Positions 1-11,302 of a DNA stretch of 64,000 bases are shown piece after piece. The translations under genes and the position numbers were made by a program. Location of the stretch: contig JAWWNJ010000064.1 of NCBI GenBank assembly GCA_037176885.1, positions 744,001 to 808,000 on the forward strand, given 5' to 3'. Position 1 is the stretch's first letter. The number at the start of each line of letters is the position of its first letter. The notes below the pieces were generated by a model. That model was not told the DNA's origin, did not search any database, and saw only the letters and a program-made list of their open reading frames with translations. The stretch comes from Favolaschia claudopus. Taxonomy: Eukaryota > Basidiomycota > Agaricomycetes > Agaricales > Mycenaceae.

Positions 1-161
1 CGCCAGGCTGTCCAGCGTGGCGGCGCGTTACCTCTTGCGGTATTCGAATTCAAGGCCAATCGGCGCTGATCCTTGTTCTCATGTCTATGCTATTTAATTC
101 CGGATATAACACCTCTCGGGTCATTTGTATCTCTTGAAGACCTTCTCGTTCATCGAGCTCT

Positions 162-2572
162 ATGTTCTTTCTGTCCTTCATCCTATTCTGGGTTTCCGCT
201 ACCCATGGTCATCCACACGAGCCTACAATACGCGATGTTACTCTGGAGCAATGGCGCGCCCTCAACTCTTCCGTAGGTATGAGTAACGCGAGCAACCTCA
301 TGTTTGGCAACAAAGTCACTGAACACTTCGCAGGAGGAAAACTTCACGTTGGTGTCCCCGTCGCTCGACCGTACGCCGAAGCAGTCTCCGAGATCGCCGA
401 GTCCATCACCGCTGACGGCTTTATTATATAGATGCTTCAGACTTGCCGCGCCAGGCGTTGGAGGAACCACCAACGCCACAGAGTGTAGCGCGGTTCGACA
501 AGGCTGGGGCGACAGTCGTGCGTGTATTCTGCGTCTGAAGCTATTGCCAACTAACCAGAATGACAGTGTTCCTGGTGGAACACTTTGGCGCATATCTCAA
601 CGTACAATGGGGGTCTTGCCAGGCGACCGAACAGACTTGTGTTATCTCTGGCCTCAACTCCAGCAATCCTGTACCATCCGATCCACCTAATATTTGCCAG
701 CAAGGAAGCATACCACCGTACTTTGTCAATTTTCCGGTGCTGAAAGTCACTCCGTTTCTGACCGTCTTCCGAATAGATCGATGTCCGACATGCATCAGAT
801 GTACAAAAAGCATTTGCGTTTTCCAAGAAGACAGGTGTACCACTCGTGGTGAAGAACACTGGAGTATAATATCATGATATTTTCGTAATGGTGCTCGGAC
901 TGACCGAGTTCTAGCACGACTATAAAGGGCGTAGCAGCGCCCCAGGATCGCTGGCCCTCTGGACCCACAACCTGCAGCAGCTTTCATACAACGCGTCATT
1001 CGTGCCGGTAGGATGCCCTGCCTCGCACGCGAAACCGGGTGTCACTATGGGTGTTCGTCCACTTAACTTCGTTTTCTGCCCGCAAACTAATCACTTTTTA
1101 GGCCGGCGCGATCATCACGAATATCGTTGCGTTCGCCGAAGCGAACAATATCACCGTGGTAACTGGTATGGTTTCTCTCGGATTACTTAGTTTACATTTC
1201 TGATACTGACTCGTCGAATAGGTGCTGAAACCTCCGTAGGGGCTTCTGGTGGTTGGCTCATGGTGCGACAATTAATCCTGGGCCTGAACAATCTGCATGC
1301 TAACGGTCTCCAGGGCGGTGGTCATGGGCCTCTTGCGAATACACTTGGGCTGGGTGTAGATCGCGTCCTTGAATTCAAGATCGTCACGCCCACCGGTGAT
1401 TTCTTGACTGCGAACGAATGCCAAAACCCTGATCTGTTTTGGGCTCTGCGAGGAGGTGCATCTCAATCCTGATCTCACCACTTTTTATTTTACTGTGAAT
1501 GTCAGGCGGCGGTGGAACATTTGGCGTCGTTCTAGAAAGCACCACACTTGCTTCGCCTAGGATCACTCTGCAGGTCGCCTTTGCTGCTTTTTCACGGAAT
1601 AACACCAACGCGACGCGTGGCTTGTACGAGGTTATCGTGGATAACTCAGTCAGGTGGGCTGAGCAAGGTGAACTATCTGTATGCAGCCAACAAACCTTTC
1701 TCAACGGTCAAAGGATTTGGCGGCTACATAGAGCCGAACCAGGCACTCTACGTCACCCCTAAGCTCAACAGCACCGAGTCAGCAGCAAGCATGAAGCCGC
1801 TTTTCGATTATGTAACCTCGCTTGCACCCTCGGACCCCGGCGTGCAAATCCTTGGCATGGAGCTCCCCAGCTACGGAGCGTTTTTCCAGAATTTCATTGC
1901 GAACTCTGGCGCCGTAAGTCGTTTATCGAATTACCCCTTTCTGGTTCTTACTCTCATTTGACAGCCCGTTGGCGAGAACGCCGTTGTTGGCACACGTCTT
2001 GTTCCCGCAGCGAACTTTAACAACACAGCGTCCCGCAGTGCCTTGGTTGACGCGCTTATGCAGACCCTCGCGCACGTAACATTCGACCTGACGCTCATCG
2101 CGACTTCACCGTACAACGTACCCGACAAGGGTGCGACCAGTGTCACGGAGGCATGGCGTACTGCCATCTGGCACGCTGTCGCTGAAGGCGGATGGGATGC
2201 TTCTGCTCCTGTGGCCGACGAGAAGGCGGCGTACGCCGGAATTGGCCAAGCGATAGATTTCTTGCGTGCAATTACACCAGATGCGGCCTACCAGGTGAGG
2301 CATTACTCTTGCTCGAGTGCGAGCATAGGTCGCTGACCTCGGCCTTACCAACGCAGAACGAGGCAGATGTCAATGAGCCTAACCATGAAGTTTCGTTCTG
2401 GGGCAACAACTATCCACGTCTTCTGCAGATCAAGAAGAAATAGTCCGTATAGCTGTTCGTCTGAATGCCTTGCAAGCTTACAACGCTCTTTAGCGACCCT
2501 CATAATTTATTGAGCTGTTGGCACTGCGTGGGATATGACCCATCGTCTCCTCGCTTCTCGTGCTATATCTGA
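162..2572 (+). CDS. Secreted FAD-linked oxidase (berberine-bridge-enzyme-like), 14 exons
   Basis: Flavoprotein oxidase of the FAD_binding_4 plus BBE family; in fungi these oxidise sugars or secondary metabolites outside the cell. Exons as read: 162-276, 334-370, 432-517, 567-736, 777-863, 915-1052, 1102-1165, 1222-1262, 1314-1455, 1506-1667, 1714-1913, 1965-2294, 2357-2442, 2494-2572. They sum to 1737 nt, a 578-residue protein with no internal stop. The first ~17 residues are a hydrophobic signal peptide ([10 protein letters not shown]...). Family blocks appear in order: [36 protein letters not shown] (the His normally carrying covalent FAD), GGWLMGGGHG, ALRGGGGGTFG, then the BBE tail [12 protein letters not shown] and [11 protein letters not shown]. 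The Cys used for a second FAD bond in bicovalent members is not seen in the GGWLMGGGHG segment, so single attachment is inferred. The last exon lies beyond an apparent stop at 2441 and is recovered by a GTCCGT donor. The substrate cannot be told from sequence. Confidence 0.9.
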
Positions 2573-2949
2573 ATTCGAAAGGGAATCCGGGAGTCACGAT
2601 CGGCGAGTATGTGTAGCTTGTAGGTCCAGACCAAGGCAGATCTTTTGTCCACTTTGATTTTCCCTCGGAAGGTGTTATACAAATCCGCTCCGTCATCTCA
2701 CAAGTTCCTATCACGGTTCATGAGCCACCCAACCTTCAACGAAATGAACGAGGTGGCATGTCGATTGCGGACTGTGGTCTGCCACCGGGCTCTCGCTTAG
2801 CGACTGCTTTGTCTGACTATTTTCGGCCGCAGGTCAAAGCACAAAGAGATCACGGGATAAATAGTTTGGATTGTTCTTTCATCCTCTTTCATTCTCTACC
2901 ACATACCGCATCTTCCATCGGGCACCAATATCCCTTCTACTCTCCCCAA

Positions 2950-3449
2950 ATGACTTCGACCACGCACCCCGAATGGAAGTGGAAGCCGCAAGGAGGAAAA
3001 CGGAAACGCAACGATCCAGTCACAGGTAATCGACTTATGCCCCTGGTGTGGACATTCGGCATTCAGACCCTCGAACAGCGGTCTGCATTGTAGATCAACG
3101 TGGTGGATGGGTCACGAGAAACATTTCACGAGAAGAAGAAGAAAGCCGGCCGCCAACAAAACGGAGAGTTATAGAGAAACAGCGGGGCATGGTCGAAGCA
3201 AAACTTGGGGCCAACGCGAAACCCCGCACAGATAATGCACGGGAAACCGTACCACCTAGCAGCACAGAACACCAGGATTCGGAGGCAGACAAGGAGAATG
3301 CGGCGAAAGGCATGCGTCGGTCGGCGCGAGTTAGAGACGCTAAAGCCGAGGAGACCAAGAAAAAAGCTCTGGAGGAGGAAGCTCTGAAGAAACAAGTGGA
3401 AGAAGTTGCACCGAAACGCGGCCGTGGACGACCACGGAAACGGCCTTGA
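2950..3449 (+). CDS. Small basic nuclear protein with AT-hook-like tail
   Basis: Two exons, 2950-3025 and 3067-3449, joined across a 41-base intron, give 152 residues. I do not recognise a named family. The N-terminus carries a Trp/Lys-rich patch (PEWKWKPQGGKRKR), then VCIVDQRGGWVTRNIS, then a highly charged, probably coiled or disordered C-terminal half rich in Lys, Glu and Ala. The protein ends in KRGRGRPRKRP, which contains the GRP core of an AT-hook, a minor-groove DNA-binding element. A DNA- or chromatin-bound role is inferred only from that tail and the composition. The frame across the junction is open and the start is the first ATG after a TA-rich stretch (gggataaatag near 2855). It converges on the alpha-COP gene. 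Confidence 0.65.
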
Positions 3450-3961
3450 AGAATGGAATGCACTAATTATTACCTTTGTATCAGTTATACTTGTAGCATT
3501 GAATACGGTCTCATAATTCTGAGTCGCAAAAGTGGCGCCCTGTCTGTCCTGGCCGAGGCATTCGAAAGGATAGCAGCTTGAGGTCTCTTGAGGTCCGATA
3601 AGACCTGGTAACATGCGCACTGGCAACCAAAGGCTCAGCCTAAGACTCGGAATGAAACTGGCTGAACGTCGGCAGTGTCGCTGCTATGAATAGGAATCCC
3701 GTCTGCTGGGAAGGCGCTTAAGGACTTGCGAACGAATTTGAGTGGTTGTGGACGAGACAGAATACAGTAGCATGATCCGATCATACATCCCATCAAATGC
3801 CGAATCATTCTTTGCTTAGAGCTCGTTCGAGTAGCTGTAGTGTCTACCAGGCTGACAAGAGATCCGAAACGAAGATAAAATTTGGACAATAAGGTACGTT
3901 AATTTTTTAACACGGTCGCAATCTCCATTTCGCGAACCAACGAAAGTATCTCTAGTCAATC
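3450..3961. other. Intergenic region between convergent genes
   Basis: This 512-base stretch separates the 3' ends of the AT-hook-like gene and the alpha-COP gene. Open frames here are short and show no family resemblance. It should hold the two polyadenylation regions; no other feature was recognised. Confidence 0.5.
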
Positions 3962-6900
3962 TCACCAAGGTGCAGGCATACCCGAAGCAACGGCCCCAAT
4001 CTCCGCTAGTTGCACCAGTGGGTCAAGCTTGCCCTTGAATTCGGGGAGGTATGCTTGATTCGTATACGGGTCATACGAAGCAGACGAGCCCTTGTATATC
4101 GGGGTGAACGTTGCGGCACAGATCTCGAAGGCGGTGAACTCGTCGTAAGAAATCTCAACGGCGTTTCGGGGGTTTCGTTCGCCTGCCGCAATTCGTTGGC
4201 GCATCTACAAGCAAATCAGGGATCGACATAATATGAGGGTGAGAGATGACCATACCTGCGCGACGATTTTGGGGTCGGGCTTCAGCTCCAAAAGACGCTT
4301 GGCAAATCTGGCGGCATCGGCCTGGTTGTTGGCCTTGGTAAAGACATTGACGGCGCTCCGCAACGCTATTTGCACATGAGGGGGCTGCATCTTGCACTGG
4401 GTGAAGTATGCTGCAAGCTCGAGGTTTCGGCGAACATTGTCGGGCTCTTCCTCAGCGACTCGTCTCCGCTCGAGTTCAATGGAAACACCGAGCAAGTATT
4501 CCCGGCCAGCGGTAACCAACTCACGCCACTGTGGAAAGAGAGTTAGAACGATCCGTAGAGCATAGCAATAGACATACCTGCTTGGCTTCTTCATCCGAGG
4601 AGAGAGGTACCAATAAAAGAGCACGGAGCACGGAGCGGAATATGACTTGCGCCTCGGGCAGCTTGTTCCCAGACACAGAGCGGAAACCTTCAGACAATTC
4701 GGCTCGAATAGACGCTAATGACCGGACAACTACAGGCAGGCAACGTCCAAGAGAGGTTTCCGCAGGATTGCGCCGCACATGTAGTTGTAGAGGGGGGAGG
4801 GAGGCAACAGGGGTGAGGTAAGTGTGAGAAGACCGATAGATGGACAAGAACAAGGGTTTGAGGTCGACAAAGTTGACAATTCCCAGCTGGCGATTGAGAA
4901 GCTGGAATTCCATGGTCAGAGCCTGGTACACGGCACGAAGCGAAACTTCTCACCTGCATGGCTGTTTCGAAAGAACCAGCAGCAACATGGTCAGCGGCCA
5001 GCGGCGAGTTGCGGGTCCAATGCTCGACTTCACTGGCACCGGGTACCGATCCAGGCAGCTCCTCCTCCTCCTCAACAGCTTCCTCGGTCCCATCCACAGG
5101 CTCCGCGCCTTGATACTCGCCCGCATCAGCGTCAAGTTCCCATCCACCTTCCTCTGGATCTAGATCATCCTGAATCTCTTCGTCCTTGGCCCATGCATCC
5201 AGAGCAGACGATGCACCGGCAGCAGCAGCATCACCGTTGACGTACGCGGGTTCGACGCCAGTTTCGAGGCTGCCATTGGCGAGCGCGCGGTCGAAGAAAT
5301 TCTGTCCTGTGGAAACCGCTGGCCAGTTGAGGTCGGTCGTTGGGGTGATGATTGGTGGGGGCTTGAGGGTTGAGTGTCCGAATGAGGGAACGTCGTCTAC
5401 GTCGGCCTCTGTCAAACCAGCCGATTCGAGAATCTCTTGCGCAAGTTCCTCGAGTCCATTAGTCTTGGCAGTGAGATATGCCAAAGGATCTTCGAAGAGT
5501 GAGTGAACGAGAGCCTGAAATTTGAAGGGGGAACGCACAAAGAGCCACGTCACGCAATACAGATATCCGGCCAAGAATGTCGCCGGCGTAGAGGGCGTTG
5601 TGGAACCGCGACATGGGGTCTCCCCTGGCATCGGCGATTTTCTGCATCTTGGACAATTTATCGGTGCTCCCCGTCGCGAGGTACAAAAAGGACAGTTTAT
5701 CGAAATTCTTCGTCTGCTGATATGCCTTTTCCACAATCTATAAGCACATCGTCAGAATGCAATCGACAGAATGTAGAACCACAGATCTACCTTGTGATTC
5801 CCCTGCTTGAGTGCTTGTTGGGCCAATCGTTCCCAGCATTCTGGCCGGTCAATGGTTTTCGCCGTTTCCATTGCGACGTCAAGGTTTCCACATTCGAGCG
5901 CAAGCTCGAAGCGTGTGTTAGTATCTTGAACAAAGTGAAGAGCGATCTGTGTAAAACAATGAGCCTACGAAACGAAGGCGATATAACGCTACAAACCTCG
6001 GGGAATCCTTTTTGCTGAAGGTAGGCGATGATACTTTGCCCGAGGAGCGTCGAGGTGCGGATGATGTATAGCATCTCTTCATAGTTGTTTTTGAGCAGTG
6101 CAAGTTTGAAGCGATACTCGGTAGGGTCGAAAGTGATGGTTCTTGGGCGCGCAGAACGATCCAGACAATGGATTGTCTTTCCCTTGACACGGGTTAGATA
6201 CACGGGATTGTCTAATGTGCATATCACGCCGTGGTCGCTGCGTCATTGTCAGTTCAAGCAACAACTTAGGTAGAACAGACTGGAAAGCACCCTTGAGAAA
6301 GGCAATATTTGACGTGGTTGAGAGTGGAATAGATGAAAACACCGGAATCGTCCCAAGCCCCAGACTTGATGCGGATGGTCTCATGGATGAGACTGTGTTG
6401 CGTAAAGTTCTTGTTGGCAATCGTAATCGCTAGACAATGCGTTAACTAATGAAACGACTGAGAATCACAAACATCGTACTGTGCTTGCTCATGAGAGCGA
6501 CCAATGACCCATCGTTGCTCCACACGACGTATTTGACAGGGGGTGAATTTACCTCAGCAAGAGTTTTCTGCTGCTGAATGTCGTACAACACAACGGAAGA
6601 CGTCGAGCTCAGAATGAGGCTAGCAGTACCGCCGTAGAATATCTCATTCGTTTGAACCGGAGGCTTGATTGTTTTGACGACCGAGTTCGCGAGATCTCTG
6701 ACCTCGATGATCTACAGACAGATGAGCATTGTTAAAGTAGGTGCGTTGAAACAGATGACGACTTACCTGCGTAGCCTTCTGCAAAACCGCAAACCTATTC
6801 CTTGCAACGAAAATTCCGCTCTGACCAGCACCCTTCTTGCCATCAATGCTGGAGTCTTTGAGCTCGCCCTGTGCTTGCTGAGGCAGCGCAGTCAACTCAT

Positions 6901-8250
6901 ATAGCCCGTTGTCGGAAGAGGTGGTTACTAGAACAGCTCTCTCCGCTGGGTTGAAGCTCAACGTTCGCGGAGGAATGTATGCGCTGCCCAATTTCCGTAC
7001 TGACAAGAGCCCTAAGTCCGCACCAGAGTTGAAGTCATAGGATCGCACATATTTATCACGGATGTAATAGAGCGAATCCTGGTGAACTGAGAACGCGGGA
7101 CGCTCGCGTTCAAGTTTGAACACAATCAAACCGCTGTCGTGGCCAGCCGCAAAAAGATTGAGATTCGGGTGAGAAGCGAGGACCCAGAAGCGGTCATTTT
7201 CGCGGCGGAAGGTTTGGATGGCGGTGCGTTTCGCGAGATCCCAAACGCGAACCGTCTTGTCCTCACCACAAGACACGATCAACTCGTGCTTGGGATGGAA
7301 CAACGCGGTGGAAACATTGTTGAAGTGGCCACGGCAAGAATCGACCTCCCACGCTTTGGTTTCGCTCATTCGCCATATTTTTATGGTTCGGTCGTCGGCG
7401 GCGGAGATGATGAGAGGGAGAGTTGGGTGGAACATAGCGTAGTTGACGCCGCGGTCGTGCCCTTCGAGGACGTATTTGACAGTGGAGAAAGTATCGAAGG
7501 TTTCGAAGTTGCCCGGGCCACCGCTGTTGGGGGAGCCTTTCCGAAGCCCAGAGATATCCCAGACCCGCACAGTTTGGTCCATGGAAGCGGAGACTACGAG
7601 ATCGTCCTTGGGGTGGAAAAGAGCCGACATGACATAGTGAGAATGGCCAGTGAGAATCGCTATGCAATTTCGCGACGTGCTGTTCCATATGCGAATAGTT
7701 TGGTCGTCAGAGGTGGATATCTATGAAAGTCATATTAGACGTGTTTAAGCAGACAATTTTCACGGGAACGCACAATCCATGGCATCTCATGGTGAAACTG
7801 CACGGTGCGAACATAATCCAAGTGGCCATGAAGGGTAAAAAGACAGCGTCTGTTTTGCGGGCGTATGTCTGGAAAGCTGTCATAAGACGCGCGCGGCGCG
7901 CAAAGACCAAAAAGCTCACCCCAGACTTTGATTTTGTAGTCGTCGCCGCCTGATACCAGCAGGGCACGGCTCAGATGGAAGTTGACCGCTCGAACAGGAC
8001 CTATAGAACGTCAGTTATTGCACCACGCTCTCGTTATTGAGCCCCACCTTCGTGCTCTTCAAACCGGTCAACCAACACACCCATGCGATAGTTCCACAGC
8101 TGAATACTGCCATTGTGGAGAGCAGCAGCAAGTAACGGTTGAGAAGGGTGAAATGCGAGCCCTAAACGCGAAAATTGAGCTAATGGAAAAACTTGGTCGG
8201 TGGCTTCTACCTTTCACTCGATTGCTCTTTGATTCGAACTTTGTGAGCAT
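3962..8250 (-). CDS. COP1: Coatomer subunit alpha (alpha-COP)
   Basis: Largest subunit of the COPI vesicle coat; it binds dilysine cargo through its WD40 domain and acts in Golgi-to-ER retrograde traffic. The start at 8250 gives [14 protein letters not shown], the canonical family N-terminus. WD40 repeats follow ([62 protein letters not shown]). Next come the conserved middle ([47 protein letters not shown]), an acidic linker rich in Asp and Glu around 5050-5400, and the C-terminal domain ending [17 protein letters not shown]...MPAPW. About ten short introns interrupt it; the first is 8162-8210. Every block is in the expected order with no internal break, so the gene looks intact. It lies on the same strand as the nuclease gene upstream of it, 176 bases away. 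Confidence 0.95.
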
Positions 8251-8426
8251 AACCGACATGCTGGGCAACTGCCAGAGGGCGACTCGACGGAAAATTAAAC
8301 CACGACGAAAGTAAAAGGATTATGCGTAGCTAAACGCGAAGACGTGTCCGCCGTCTGTCACACGGTGTCACAACTCTCCTTCCAGAAATCAATGTTACAA
8401 TTTATTGTGTTTTATTCAATGCTACT

Positions 8427-10844
8427 CTAGTACGCGGAGGGATCGTCAGAGAAATAGTTGCCTTGCAATGCGTCCTCGTATCCAAAGTCTTCATTCCCCA
8501 TCAAAAGTCTCCCCAACCCAAAGCGCTGCAAAATGACAGACAACTCCTGCTCATCCTTGCCCTGTTCCAGCTGCTTCTCATCCGGAATCGGAGGCAGCGT
8601 CCGAAATACGAGTCTCGCCAGCTCCACCTCTGCGAGATACGCTGGCGGGGGCACGCGCGGCGTGTACTTAGTCTCCACCTCGATAACGCGTTCAATCGAT
8701 CCATGCTGGCGAATGAATTTCAGCGCCCGAACTGGCCCAACGTTCTTGATACGCTGCGAAAAGTCTGTACCCAGCAAGAGCGCGAAGTCAATGAATGACG
8801 AGCGGTCCAGTTCGAGGGCAGTCCGAATCTCGAGGCCCGACAACATTATGATTGGGCTGTTTCGATTGCTTATGTTGCGGAGAAGTGGGGCGTCGTACGC
8901 TACTACGTCCTGCAAACATACAACATGTCAATCGTAGGAACCCTTTGCACATATGAGATGTCGCACAGTGTCTTCGCTGACGACGTAGTCCGCAAACCCC
9001 TGGATCACGATGGACGACGCCAACGCCTCTGCTTCGTACGTGCCCGTTGTGTCGATACACGGTACGCCCATAGATCTCAACAGCTCCTTCGACTCATCAT
9101 ACGTCTGATTTGTCGGCGGATTGTTTCGCCGTTCATACGACTGAGACATCACATTCGCCCGAAGCGACAGCTCAGCCAGCTTCTTGTCCACTTCAGGAGG
9201 CTCGTCTGAACTAAACACTGCCAGATCCTGCCAGAGCTGGGCCTCATCCGCAGTTAACTGTACTTGGCCTTTCGTCATCGAGTATTCGACTCGAGCCTCG
9301 CGCTGATCGGCTTCCGTGTTTTGCGGCGTGTTCGCAATAATGGGAGCGAGGGACGCTAATTTATGGACGCTCTCCCGAAAATTTAGATAGAGGGTGGTCA
9401 GAGCAGTTGACACGTCCAGTTTGGGAGCAACTGAAACCTGGGCAGCAGGTGTCTCTGAAAGAGTCGGGAATGGCCTATCCAATGGTGACAGCGTAGTGGG
9501 CACTAAGGGACCTGGCGATATGGGTTCAATATCAGCAGCTGGAGGTAAAGGTGAAGGTGCTTGAGGAGTTGGTGATATAGGTTCAAGTGTCTCGCCAGCT
9601 GAAGGAATAGAAGGTGAAGGCGGAGAGGAAGGCGGAAGAGGGGAAACAGCAGCAGGCGCTGGGGCAGGAGCAGATGGGCGCGTTGACTCCGGCGTAGATG
9701 CTGGCTTTGCCGCAGGCTGGCGAGCAAGTGAAGGCAATGAAGGCTGAGGTACGAGTGTTTCGCGCTCAACTACATTTTCCGTGGGCATTTCTGAGCTCTG
9801 GCTTGCAGGAGGCGGACCGGTGAGTGGAGACGAAGGGAAAGATGGTGCTTGTACAGGCGAGGAGATTGTTTCCAAATCATTGGATGAGGTCACCACTGGG
9901 ATTTTCGAGGCTCCTTGTACAGATTTTGCTTTCCTCGACGATTTTTTTCGTGGGGAGGATGCGTCGATAGAAACTTCAGTGTCATGTTCTATGGTTACAA
10001 ACATAGCCGAAGCGAGCTCTTCCTGAGTTGGGGAAGAAATTGCGGGCGGCGGGGGGACAGATTCCGGGTCAGGTTCCACCGGTACCTCTTGAGGTTGTAT
10101 TGGTTCAGATATAGAGATTTCTTCTACATCGAGAACTTTCAAGGCGTCTGCAGTGTCCTCAGGCAAAAACAGTTCTTCTACATCCAGCACTGTGGAGGCG
10201 TTCGCTGCTTCCCCCTTGGGAGCAAGCTTCATCAAAGACGGCGGGAGTCGTGTCTCTGAAGATATTTGCCGCAACAATTCGGAAACGCGTTCTTGTTGGC
10301 TTGCATCGAGTTCTCGAAAACGTCCCACAACATCCATGAGGCGCTGCAGTCGTTTGACGCGATCCAGCTCAATAGCTCCACGCGCCAGGGCAAGTTCCTT
10401 CGCCTCGCGTCGCCGTTCCGCCTGGTGGTCGTTAGTATATATCGTATAACCATGAATCTGAAGCGGACCTCCCGCGCCTTCGCAGAACTTCGCTCTTTTC
10501 CATCGAAAACGCAAATGGCAGATACGCCGGCGTCCTGCAGCTCCTTTACAACATTATACCAACCGAGCACATGCCGATAATGATGTGGCACCTGGGCGAA
10601 ATGAAGGCGTTGGGTTATGAGAGTTCCATCGCTGTCCGTTTTCGTAGATAAGAGGCTGGATATAACAGTTGGTGGGCATCCTCACATCACGACTTTCTTA
10701 CCGGCGAATCCTCTCAGTCGATCAGGGAACTGTTTCACAACTTCTGGACTGCGAGCCGAAAGTAATGATGAGGAAAAGGTTGTGATATCAAAGGAAAACT
10801 TGCAAGGCTTTCTGAAGAAAAGGAGTGAGTCCCAAAATGCCCAT
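8427..10844 (-). CDS. FEN1/XPG-family PIN-domain nuclease with a long Ser/Pro-rich spacer
   Basis: Structure-specific nuclease of the RAD2/XPG/FEN1 superfamily. Exons 10804-10844, 10686-10748, 10469-10631, 8967-10421 and 8427-8909 sum to 2205 nt (734 residues). The protein starts MGILGLTPFLQKA (N domain), then KKVVMDGTLITQR and VFDGKERSSAKARE. An Arg/Glu-rich helix follows, then about 250 residues rich in Ser and Pro, then the I domain with TGTYEAEAL, VVSEDTD and LLLGTDFSQRIKNVGP. The acidic metal-binding residues expected of active enzymes (Asp in MDG and FDG, Glu in YEAEA, the two Asp in SEDTD, Asp in GTD) are all present. The insert between N and I domains resembles the XPG layout, but the MGILGLTP start is FEN1-like. 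Agaricomycete databases call such proteins PIN-domain-like; the exact DNA-repair role is unknown. The first intron needs a GC-AG boundary (10749-10803). Confidence 0.88.
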
Positions 10845-11302
10845 AAACTTGGAAGAGAAGAGTCAATCCGGAGACCAAGGTCGAAGCCGGATCAACAGGG
10901 TGGGAGCATCAAAGGAATTTTTTTTCTTCTTTTCTTTGCTCCCTCAGGTCACACTCAGTAGCACTCAGTCCTACACATTCATCAACTCGTCAAATCGCTA
11001 TCTCAATGTACATTGTATTGTTACATTATTTACACAATAACGATATATTGCGGCGCATGCGAACAGAGTCCCAGGAGATTGCACAGAAAATGGTAGAGCT
11101 ACAAAGCGGTTGAGTGCCGACTCCCGAACGTTGGGATGAGCTCGGAAGATATCCAAGGTGAGAAGACTTTTACAAACGGGCGGTTCGCCCAACCGTAAAT
11201 CGCGCTCACACCACGGATATATTCCTCGCTCTGCCAATGGCAGCAGTCGCATGTCGAGCCTTCCCGTCAAGGAATCTGTTCGCGTGCGACCGGAATGGAC
11301 CG
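10845..11302. other. Promoter side of the nuclease gene, 3' side of the WW-like gene
   Basis: No coding signal was found in this 458-base stretch. It has a T-rich run near 10918-10940 and AT-rich sequence around 11000-11050. Confidence 0.45.

Noticed and set aside
183..593. 136-codon open frame on the minus strand over the FAD oxidase
   Set aside because: It crosses four exon/intron boundaries of the well-supported plus-strand gene and has no family resemblance; a shadow frame.
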